NCBI GenBank assembly: GCA_947174085.1
Contig: CAMWHN010000015.1
Location: forward strand, 1-18,227
From: an uncultured Ruminococcus sp.
GTDB lineage: Bacteria; Bacillota; Clostridia; Oscillospirales; Ruminococcaceae
Reading direction: 5' to 3'
DNA length: 18,227 nucleotides
In this document: positions 1 through 6,170 of the stretch, in pieces
Position numbering within the stretch: position 1 is the first letter of the stretch
Layout: every line of letters begins with the position of its first letter
Position numbers and translations under genes: made by a program
Notes under the pieces: generated by a model
Database searches by the model: none
Seen by the model: only the letters and a program-made list of their open reading frames with translations
What the model was told of the DNA's origin: nothing

Positions 1-186
1 GTATGTCACCCAAGCCCATTCAATGCCGATTTCAGTAATAATAATTAATAGCAAAATTCCTGAAATCATGGGCAGAACTAAATATAATAACGGAAATATT
101 CCTGTTAAGAACATGCTGAACAAGCAAAATGCTGAAACAATGCCACCTAATGCGACACGATAGCTAATATTTTGTTGTGTTTGCAT
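1..186 (-). CDS. membrane protein, N-terminal part (runs off window)
   Basis: An open frame starts at an ATG (184-186), 4 bases after the luxS stop, and runs off the left edge without a stop, giving 62 residues. It begins MQTQQNISYRVALGGIV and is dominated by hydrophobic stretches at about residues 11-30 and 33-52, so it is probably a multi-pass membrane protein. The lack of a signal peptidase motif and the polar first ten residues suggest an internal first helix. It shares the luxS strand and follows so closely that co-transcription, perhaps with translational coupling, is likely; its own ribosome site is weak. The style recalls small clostridial membrane proteins or ECF transporter S-components, but the fragment is too short to assign a family or function. 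Confidence 0.6.
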   Translation of the reverse strand, partial: MQTQQNISYRVALGGIVSAFCLFSMFLTGIFPLLYLVLPMISGILLLIIITEIGIEWAWVTY

Positions 187-190
187 AATA

Positions 191-658
191 TTACTTACTG
201 GGATAAATTAATTTATCCGGAGTCCAGTTTTTTAAAATTTCGCACATGTCTAAGGCGATAGCTTTTGCTTCTGGAAGATTATGCAAAAGATACTGTCCGC
301 ATTCAATACGCTTGCTTCCGGCAATCTCACCATTAAAATTACTAATATAGGCAAAACAATTCTGTACAAGTGCAATTGCTGTTTCATGTGATAAATTTCT
401 TGTTAAAAAATAAAATCCCGTTTGACAGCCCATAGGTCCTACATAAATAATATTATTTGAATAATTGCTATTCCGCATCCATGTTGCCATGATATGTTCG
501 ATTGTATGCGCTCCAGCTGGGCTTATATAATCATTTTCTGGATTATTCGGCTTTTTCATGCGAATATCATAGGTTATGACATCTCCGTCAGTTCGGGATA
601 TATACATGCCTTTGTTAAGTAAATCATGATTCACTTGAAAACTTGCAATTTTTTTCAT
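191..658 (-). CDS. luxS: S-ribosylhomocysteine lyase LuxS
   Basis: This 155-residue protein has the full LuxS signature. The metal site is the HTIEH motif (His51, Glu54, His55) with Cys120 in IECGQYLLHN, and Cys78 in GPMGCQTGFY is the catalytic cysteine. The length is normal for the family. LuxS is a cytoplasmic metal-dependent homodimer that splits S-ribosylhomocysteine into homocysteine and DPD, the precursor of AI-2, as part of the activated methyl cycle. The ATG start is supported by AGGAG about 8 bases upstream and a consensus-like promoter at 694-722. The gene is followed after 4 bases by a membrane protein gene. An ISAs1-family element lies just upstream but leaves the promoter intact, so the gene looks functional. 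Confidence 0.97.
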   Translation of the reverse strand: MKKIASFQVNHDLLNKGMYISRTDGDVITYDIRMKKPNNPENDYISPAGAHTIEHIMATWMRNSNYSNNIIYVGPMGCQTGFYFLTRNLSHETAIALVQNCFAYISNFNGEIAGSKRIECGQYLLHNLPEAKAIALDMCEILKNWTPDKLIYPSK

Positions 659-693
659 AAAATTCAGCTCCTATTATAATTTTAATAATTATT

Positions 694-722
694 ATTTTAC
701 TACAAATTATTAGAATTGTCAA
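694..722 (-). promoter_or_regulatory. luxS promoter
   Basis: Reading the minus strand, TTGACA (717-722) is followed by 17 bases and TAAAAT (694-699), a near-consensus vegetative promoter about 35 bp ahead of the luxS start. The target duplication of the upstream IS begins 9 bp beyond the -35 box, so the core promoter is untouched. Confidence 0.85.
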
Positions 723-806
723 GCCTAAAGGTTGCATCGACCAGACCAAACGCATGAAAATATCCCCCTTTTCAGATGCGAGAATGTGTAACCAAATTGT
801 AACCGA

Positions 807-1916
807 TTAAAGAGACATGACATAATCAAGGTGTTTAGCGGGGTCAAGAGAGATGAGAAACATTTTCTGACGCATAGAAAGATTCGGCTTGTAAAAAGGA
901 ACATGTTTGAGCATAGAGAGACACCATTTGCGGATGATATTCATATTAGCGGCAGCTGTTTTGTCCAGGGTATGGTTTGCATCTTCCTTGAACGTCACAT
1001 CAAGCTGCCAATGCATAGCTTCAACTGACCAATGTCCTCTTATGGCACTTGCGAATTCTTCTATGTTACATGGCAGACTGGAGATATAATAACGTCTTTC
1101 TGTTACACCGTGAAATGTTCTGACAACCATGCCAATGCTTTTAATGCCTTTCCATTTTTCTTTTCCGCTCAGCCAACTGATAGAAGTTGTCTGATAATAT
1201 TCTCTGACATCTGCCATACCATGATTTTTATTCACAGTTTTCTTGTGATTTCCCTTTTCTATGATTTTTTTAAGATGCTTTCCATCCTCAAGATACAGCG
1301 AAATATTTTCATAAAGACTTCTTTGATTCTCTTTCACTGCCAACACATAATGACAGCGTTTTTCTCTGATCTTTTCTGCGATTGCTGTCTGTGTCCCCAT
1401 TGCATCTATTGTAATGACAGAGCCTTTGATATGCAATACATCCAGAAGCTGTGGAATTGCTGTAATCTCATTGCTCTTTTCTTCAACTGTTTTCTGTCCC
1501 AGACTGTAGCCGCCCTCTTTACTCCATGCTGTTATGATATGATTCGGCTTACTCTCATTCTGCTTGTTTCCTCGCATTGTTTTCCCATCAATACACACTA
1601 TTTTGCGTAGATTTATCCCTTCTCCACGCTCAAATGCTTCTATCCATTTATTGTATGCCTGCTGAAAATATTCTGTCGCTATCATCCCCATCACTCTCTG
1701 CATTGTATCATGTGACGGTACTCCATTCTCATACGGCAGATACGCTCTCAGATAGTCCAGATAATATTCTGCCCATACCGCTCTGTCTTCCCAATTTTCT
1801 ACTCTTGACAGTGTTGAACAGAATACGATCAGCACCACTTCTTGTACTGTGTATCTGACCTTGCTTTGCTGCCTCGTATCTTCTATGTACTCCAGCCATT
1901 TGATAAATTCTTCCAT
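807..1916 (-). CDS. ISAs1-family transposase (copy A)
   Basis: This 369-residue transposase has a DDE-type catalytic core. The two aspartates are Asp110 in CIDGKTMRG and Asp171 in ITIDAMGTQ, and the glutamate is Glu299 in GHWSVEAMHW. The N-terminal IEDTRQQ..RY..QEV block and the EKSNEITAIPQLLD segment are typical of the ISAs1 / H-repeat-associated family. Length and motifs are complete, so it should be active. It is only moderately similar by eye to the copy at 15867-16976, and the two elements have different terminal repeats, so they are separate members rather than duplicates. The ATG has GGAG 11 bases upstream and a promoter at 1947-1975. An inverted repeat around that ribosome site may block translation of read-through mRNA. 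Confidence 0.95.
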   Translation of the reverse strand: MEEFIKWLEYIEDTRQQSKVRYTVQEVVLIVFCSTLSRVENWEDRAVWAEYYLDYLRAYLPYENGVPSHDTMQRVMGMIATEYFQQAYNKWIEAFERGEGINLRKIVCIDGKTMRGNKQNESKPNHIITAWSKEGGYSLGQKTVEEKSNEITAIPQLLDVLHIKGSVITIDAMGTQTAIAEKIREKRCHYVLAVKENQRSLYENISLYLEDGKHLKKIIEKGNHKKTVNKNHGMADVREYYQTTSISWLSGKEKWKGIKSIGMVVRTFHGVTERRYYISSLPCNIEEFASAIRGHWSVEAMHWQLDVTFKEDANHTLDKTAAANMNIIRKWCLSMLKHVPFYKPNLSMRQKMFLISLDPAKHLDYVMSL

Positions 1917-1923
1917 ATCCCCT

Positions 1924-1967
1924 GCGCTCCTTTTATCTTTTTCTCTATTTTACCATTTTTGGAGCAC
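1924..1967 (-). promoter_or_regulatory. anti-read-through inverted repeat, copy A
   Basis: In the mRNA sense, GTGCTCC (1961-1967) can pair with GGAGCGC (1924-1930), six Watson-Crick pairs plus one G-U, across a 30-base loop. The downstream arm contains the transposase Shine-Dalgarno GGAG. The upstream arm lies between the -35 and -10 boxes, so only transcripts entering from outside the element would contain it. Confidence 0.5.
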
Positions 1968-1975
1968 CTTGTAAA
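1947..1975 (-). promoter_or_regulatory. transposase promoter, copy A
   Basis: On the minus strand TTTACA (1970-1975), a 17-base spacer and TAAAAT (1947-1952) lie just inside the right end of the element, about 30 bp ahead of the transposase start. Confidence 0.65.
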
Positions 1976-2025
1976 TACCTTTTGTTTTCTTTTTGTCATT
2001 CATGCGTTTGGTCTGTTGCATCGAC

Positions 2026-2046
2026 CACGGCAACAGCATGAAAAAA
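2026..2046. repeat. relict ISAs1-type terminal repeat
   Basis: The 21 bases from CACGGCAACAGCATG through the A-run differ at only two positions from the left tip of the intact ISAs1 element at 15846 (CAGGGCAACCGCATG plus A-run). No transposase sequence follows, because the CRISPR array begins a few bases later. It is best read as the surviving end of an older element whose interior was deleted. Confidence 0.65.
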
Positions 2047-2048
2047 AG

Positions 2049-2081
2049 AGTAATTTCTTCTTTAAGTTGCGGATAGCTCTA
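2049..2081 (-). other. probable oldest spacer left by a truncated terminal repeat
   Basis: This stretch is exactly 33 bases, the standard spacer length of this array, and lies directly beyond the outermost recognisable repeat. It is preceded at 2044-2048 by AAAAG, the same five bases that end every repeat on this strand. The rest of the expected repeat (2021-2043) is replaced by the relict IS tip and a target duplication. The A-run makes the five-base match weak alone; the exact phase is the better evidence. Confidence 0.45.
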
Positions 2082-3938
2082 GGATCTCCCCCGCAGGTGC
2101 GGGGAAAAGTATGCACCCCAAACAGAATTTGCGGACGGCATAGGATCACCCCCGCAAGTGCGGGGAAAAGTAAAAGTCATACGGATTGCCTGTCTTTTTT
2201 GAAGGATCACCCCCGCAAGTGCGGGGAAAAGTGAAAAATTTCCTCTGGCTGATGAATTAAAAGAGGATCACCCCCGCAAGTGCGGGGAAAAGGCTCTGAC
2301 TGATGAAAACTTACAGCCTTTTTTCGGATCACCCCCGCAAGTGCGGGGAAAAGTGTGCAGGCTTTAATAAACATTTTGATATTCTAGGATCACCCCCGCA
2401 AGTGCGGGGAAAAGCAAAAGTCAAAGCCAGTAAAAGAGCGTTTCCTGGGATCACCCCCGCAAGTGCGGGGAAAAGTGTCAGTCCTAGTGACTCTAAAATC
2501 CAAGCCCAGGATCACCCCCGCAAGTGCGGGGAAAAGGTTAGTAACTTTTGCAACCGAAAAAATATCCCCGGATCACCCCCGCAAGTGCGGGGAAAAGTCG
2601 TTTCAAAAGGTAAAGTGCGGACAATCCTAGGATCACCCCCGCAAGTGCGGGGAAAAGTCAAATGAAACTCTGAAACAGCTTGCTGACTTAGGATCACCCC
2701 CGCAAGTGCGGGGAAAAGAAACTCACAGAGGGACGAAAAGCGGTTTGACCTGGATCACCCCCGCAAGTGCGGGGAAAAGTGCCATGGTCGCCGATTTCAA
2801 TGAGATGTTCGAGGATCACCCCCGCAAGTGCGGGGAAAAGCGGTTCATAATATGAACAACGACCAATAAACAGGGATCACCCCCGCAAGTGCGGGGAAAA
2901 GTCAGTGCTGAAATATAGTCCAAAAGATTGGACAGGATCACCCCCGCAAGTGCGGGGAAAAGATTATGCTTTTGATAATCCTCAGCTTCAAATGAGGATC
3001 ACCCCCGCAAGTGCGGGGAAAAGTCCTATTATCTGCATACATAGATATTTCATCTAGGATCACCCCCGCAAGTGCGGGGAAAAGATTCATTTTTTCCACC
3101 TCTTCTATATAATAAAAGGATCACCCCCGCAAGTGCGGGGAAAAGTTTAAGGATAGATTATGAAAAGCAAATCAAACCGGATCACCCCCGCAAGTGCGGG
3201 GAAAAGACTAAAAGACGATAAGCCACTTGGCGCACCTGCGGATCACCCCCGCAAGTGCGGGGAAAAGTCACATTCAAAGCAGTTCTTTGCGATAATCAAA
3301 GGATCACCCCCGCAAGTGCGGGGAAAAGCTTCGTAGTTTTCAGACCCAGTTAGTGCGAAAGGGATCACCCCCGCAAGTGCGGGGAAAAGGCGATATACAC
3401 ATGTATAAGGGATATCCTATAAGGATCACCCCCGCAAGTGCGGGGAAAAGTGGAAAAACGGAGTTAAAAATCGCCGTTGAGTAGGATCACCCCCGCAAGT
3501 GCGGGGAAAAGCTTCAGTTCAAATTTTCAAGCCATTTGTTATACGGATCACCCCCGCAAGTGCGGGGAAAAGAGAAACACTTTTTGCATTAGGCGCCCAC
3601 ACACGGGATCACCCCCGCAAGTGCGGGGAAAAGCTTTATGATTCAGGCATGACAGCAAAAGCAGTGGGATCACCCCCGCAAGTGCGGGGAAAAGTGGCGA
3701 TAACAACGTGACTGGAGTCCGCATTTGGGATCACCCCCGCAAGTGCGGGGAAAAGTAAAAATTCAGCAGCAAACAGAAAAACAAGGCAGGATCACCCCCG
3801 CAAGTGCGGGGAAAAGCATGACAAGTTTCTGAATGTCCGGAGCATATTAGGATCACCCCCGCAAGTGCGGGGAAAAGTCATAATTACGATATGGCGGAAA
3901 ATCATGCAAAGGATCACCCCCGCAAGTGCGGGGAAAAG
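2082..3938 (-). CRISPR. type I-E CRISPR array, 31 repeats / 30 spacers
   Basis: Thirty-one 28-bp repeats occur every 61 bp from 2082 to 3911. Spacers are 33 bp, except one of 32 bp at 2598-2629. On the plus strand the repeat starts GGATCACCCCCGC and ends GTGCGGGGAAAAG. In crRNA sense it is the classic I-E form, starting CTTTTCCCCGCAC and ending GCGGGGGTGATCC, with a CCCCGC/GCGGGG stem. Repeats 2-31 look identical. The one at 2082-2109 has two changes (A to T at base 6, A to G at base 15), marking the old end. Transcription and growth therefore run from the 3938 end, next to cas2, on the same strand as the cas genes. No duplicated spacer was noticed. Open frames across the array are repeat artefacts. 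Confidence 0.98.
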
Positions 3939-3982
3939 ACTAAAAAAGAAGCTAAAATTAGCGGTTTTTATATAACCGATTC
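3939..3982 (-). promoter_or_regulatory. CRISPR leader (very short, AT-rich)
   Basis: Only 44 bases separate the cas2 stop from the first, youngest repeat. They are AT-rich and contain two small dyads in transcript sense: CGGTT..AACCG (3961-3977) and GCTAA-TT-TTAGC (3951-3962), followed by a T-rich stretch up to the repeat. A leader normally directs integration and often carries the array promoter. Here those signals must fit into this gap or overlap the 3' end of cas2, or the array may be transcribed by read-through. I see no convincing promoter in it. Confidence 0.6.
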
Positions 3983-4852
3983 TTAAATTTCATTTAACTT
4001 CTCAAAGATCCTATAGGTCAGTATACAATCGTCGATCGCCCTGTGCTTAACCTCATGTTCAATCCCAAAATGTGTTGCAATTGCAGATAAGCTATATCGG
4101 GAAGCATATCTAATCTTTTTTCTTGCCAGCGTCATTGTATCTACAATCCTGTTTTTTATGATTGGGAAACCATTATTTTTGCATGCAATCTGCAAAAACC
4201 TCATATCAAAATCAATATTATGTCCAACTAAAATGTCATCTCTACAAAATTCCAAAAACTGTTTAAGCGCATTTTTCTGTGAAAAGCCATTTTTATCCAA
4301 ATCATTTGAAGTAATTCCCGTAAGACTTGATATTTCATCAGGAATTGGATTATCACATTGAATAAGTACAGAAAATTTATCATTGAGTTCACCGTTCACA
4401 ACCAACAAAGCTCCGATTTCAATAATCTGATCTTCATCATTCAGACCTGTTGTTTCAATATCGACCACAACATATCTTTCATAATTATCCGAAGATTTCT
4501 TTTTAATCTGAGAAAGACGATTTATATGATTTGTCATAGCCTTAGAGGTTTCTTTATATTTTCTATCATCAGCTGACGGAATATTTCGGCGTACAAGTTT
4601 TATTCCATCAAAGTCAACTGGTTCCCATTCGGTATTATGTATACGAAAATCCAGCTTCTGTTCGCAATTTGTAGCAAAAGCCATTGAAGCCCGTCCGTTT
4701 TTTATATTTTCACAAATTCTGTTCCATACTGCGTCACGGACTCTTGCATTCAGATTACCAACAAAAACGCCTGTATCTATTTCAATCAGCCATTTTGTCA
4801 AATCGCCTCTCAGTTTCGGCGGACAGTTACTCAACGTTATTACGACCATCAT
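3983..4852 (-). CDS. cas2: Cas2 fused to DEDDh (DnaQ-like) exonuclease
   Basis: This 289-residue fusion has two parts. Residues 1-95 are a Cas2e domain (MVVITLSNCPPKLRGDLTKW, then DTGVFVGNLNARVRD, a classic type I-E Cas2 start). After a charged linker, residues 126-289 form a DEDDh 3'-5' exonuclease. Its catalytic set is complete: Asp131 and Glu133 in VVDIETTGL, Asp214 in GHNIDFDMRF, and His270 and Asp274 in HRAIDD. Cas2 dimers bridge Cas1 dimers in the integrase. In the Streptococcus thermophilus type I-E system an equivalent DnaQ domain trims prespacer 3' ends and promotes integration, and the same role is inferred here. The ATG overlaps the cas1 stop by 4 bases, so the two are translationally coupled. 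The array follows 45 bp downstream. Confidence 0.95.
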   Translation of the reverse strand: MMVVITLSNCPPKLRGDLTKWLIEIDTGVFVGNLNARVRDAVWNRICENIKNGRASMAFATNCEQKLDFRIHNTEWEPVDFDGIKLVRRNIPSADDRKYKETSKAMTNHINRLSQIKKKSSDNYERYVVVDIETTGLNDEDQIIEIGALLVVNGELNDKFSVLIQCDNPIPDEISSLTGITSNDLDKNGFSQKNALKQFLEFCRDDILVGHNIDFDMRFLQIACKNNGFPIIKNRIVDTMTLARKKIRYASRYSLSAIATHFGIEHEVKHRAIDDCILTYRIFEKLNEI

Positions 4853-5787
4853 TTACTTTCACCTATACCATATTGTCTTCCACAATCAACCAGATTATTT
4901 TTATCGTCCCAAAGATACATTACCTTATCTTCTGTATATTCATTTTCAGTCATGAAAAGATATTTTATATCCTTAACCATTCTTTCGAGAAGCCGTGTCT
5001 TGACCATTTCATCTCTGACCCTGTGCCGAATGATTCTTGCTATATCCTCCGTTTCCTGAGCTGCGATTTCAAAGGCGATTGGTATCGTTATTTCCGCTTT
5101 ATAGAGGTCTGCAATATCATAAACAAATGAGCATTCATGTCCGGTATGTACAAAACCAAGTGCTGGGGAACAGCCTATTGCACAAATAACCGCATGGGCA
5201 AGTCCGTACAAACAGGCATGACCTGCCGAAAGAGCCTGATTTACGACATCAGATGCAGTAAAATTTCCATGATCATACTCTCTGCCATTCCAAGGCACAC
5301 CCCATTTTTTTGAGAACTCTTTATAAACTTTTCGGATACGGCTTCCCTCTCTGCCTCTGAGTTGCTGTAATGTCAAACCGGACACGTCTTCGTCAGGGAA
5401 ACGGATATTGTACATTTTTTTCACAACATCAAGATGTTTCCTTTTAGTAGATACAAGTTCTGCCTGTTTTAAAATAAGACGTGAACTATGTGTAAGAGGT
5501 CTACCACCAGCATAGTATCTTACACCGTGTTCACCTATCCAACAAATACTGATACCCGAATCGCCGATAAGCTCCATAGCTCTGTGAGTAATCTCGGTAC
5601 CAGGGCCAAGCATCAGAACAGAAATAATTCCGGAAGGGATATTTGTGATTCCTTTGTCATCAATTACAGTGATTGCACTGTCCTGACGATTTATTTTACA
5701 ATGCTCAAGATAAAGAAATGTTATTCTGTCTGTTATCTGCGGAAGAGCCTGAATATCAGGCTTTATCATACCTGCTGTTTCTGACAT
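4849..5787 (-). CDS. cas1: CRISPR integrase Cas1, type I-E
   Basis: This 312-residue Cas1e contains the family opening LPQITDRITFLYLEHCKINRQD. The metal ligands expected from E. coli Cas1 are present: Glu147 in LRGREGSR, His214 in GFVHTGHE and Asp227 in YDIADLYK. It is the catalytic integrase that inserts prespacers at the leader-repeat junction together with the Cas2-DEDDh fusion encoded immediately downstream. The length is typical. The chosen ATG has only a weak GGTGTG ribosome site; a second ATG at codon 7 would still keep the conserved part. Unlike the tightly packed genes before it, cas1 is separated from cas6e by 383 bp with its own promoter, so adaptation may be controlled apart from interference. 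Confidence 0.96.
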   Translation of the reverse strand: MSETAGMIKPDIQALPQITDRITFLYLEHCKINRQDSAITVIDDKGITNIPSGIISVLMLGPGTEITHRAMELIGDSGISICWIGEHGVRYYAGGRPLTHSSRLILKQAELVSTKRKHLDVVKKMYNIRFPDEDVSGLTLQQLRGREGSRIRKVYKEFSKKWGVPWNGREYDHGNFTASDVVNQALSAGHACLYGLAHAVICAIGCSPALGFVHTGHECSFVYDIADLYKAEITIPIAFEIAAQETEDIARIIRHRVRDEMVKTRLLERMVKDIKYLFMTENEYTEDKVMYLWDDKNNLVDCGRQYGIGESK

Positions 5788-5874
5788 AACACACCGTTAC
5801 TGAAAACTTATAAAAAGTGATAAAGCAAACTTTTATGTTTCATTCCTTGTTCCATGTGTCCATTTTCGACAAGT

Positions 5875-6087
5875 CTAATCATGTTTGGGATAACACTCCG
5901 AAGGCTTAAGTTCCCCGCTAACGTACGGGTACACATTGCAAATGACGTATTTTTGCCTTTTTTGCGATTTTAGCACCATTGATATGTTAAAAGTAATATG
6001 TGCTTGATTATCACACTCTGTTCTGCACAACAGCCCCAGACCAACAGGAATAGTATAACATAAAAAATTTACTTTTTCAAGTATCAA
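5875..6087 (-). CDS. doubtful 70-residue hypothetical ORF in cas gap
   Basis: The frame starts at a TTG, with AGAGGTG upstream, and ends at a TAG at 5875-5877. It encodes a short protein with a hydrophobic start (MILEKVNFLCYTIPVGLGLL) and five cysteines, and matches no family I recognise. The gap promoter (-35 at 6075-6080) overlaps its first codons, so that promoter could not produce the full frame. The region may instead be a decayed transposon end read in the wrong frame. I list it only because it is the longest frame in the gap. Confidence 0.15.
   Translation of the reverse strand: MILEKVNFLCYTIPVGLGLLCRTECDNQAHITFNISMVLKSQKRQKYVICNVYPYVSGELKPSECYPKHD
6052..6080 (-). promoter_or_regulatory. 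internal promoter ahead of cas1-cas2
   Basis: On the minus strand TTGAAA (6075-6080), a 17-base spacer and TATACT (6052-6057) form a good vegetative promoter. Transcription would start near 6045, giving an approximately 255-base leader before cas1, or a small RNA encoded in the gap. It is the clearest promoter within the cas locus. Confidence 0.7.
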
Positions 6088-6170
6088 TAACGGTTTTCAC
6101 CTCTCTTTCTTATAAAATTTCATTCTTATTTCTATTTTTATAGAATTACTTTAACTGTTAAAAACCTCGT

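Larger units (their letters stand above)
742..2015 (-). mobile_element. ISAs1-family insertion sequence, copy A (1274 bp)
   Basis: The element is bounded by perfect 17-bp inverted repeats, CAGACCAAACGCATGAA at 742-758 and its reverse complement at 1999-2015. It is flanked by an exact 10-bp direct repeat, TTGCATCGAC, at 732-741 and 2016-2025; a duplication of this size is normal for the ISAs1 family. It holds one complete transposase gene, so it looks capable of transposition. The right duplication directly abuts an older ISAs1-like tip at 2026, and the left one stops 9 bp short of the luxS -35 box. Confidence 0.95.
5788..6170 (-). other. cas6e-cas1 intergenic region, unassigned content
   Basis: This 383-bp break in an otherwise gapless operon contains several signals. 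A near-consensus promoter lies at 6052-6080. A 70-codon minus-strand frame (5875-6087, TTG start, AGAGGTG 9-11 bases upstream) has no recognisable family. In another minus frame, residues such as LVENGHMEQGMKHK run to a stop just before cas1 (about 5808-5880); these and the preceding frames resemble the variable tail of TnpB (IS200/IS605) proteins. On the plus strand, 5910-5917 reads TTCCCCGC, identical to the start of the repeat stem in crRNA sense, followed by CGGGT after about 8 bases. These readings compete: a decayed transposon end, a small regulatory RNA built from a degenerate repeat, or chance. None is proven. Confidence 0.35.

Noticed and set aside
831..1858. Several plus-strand frames opposite the copy A transposase
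   Set aside because: They are antisense shadows of a well-supported DDE transposase; the same applies to frames opposite cas genes and copy B.
1842..3711. Plus- and minus-strand open frames across the CRISPR array (e.g. 1842-2234, 2303-2665, 2512-2697, 3499-3711)
   Set aside because: They consist of translated repeats (HPRKCGEK, GSPPQVRGK) created by the 28-bp repeat and have no protein character.
3951..3962. GCTAA/TTAGC dyad followed by T-run as a terminator after cas2
   Set aside because: The stem is only 5 bp and AT-rich, too weak for intrinsic termination; kept only as a leader dyad.
5990..6152. Eight-base match ATTACTTT between the putative gap RNA (5990-5997) and the DNA after cas6e (6145-6152), considered as a CreA-like target
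   Set aside because: In AT-rich DNA of this length a match of eight is expected by chance, and no convincing handle sequence sits directly before it.
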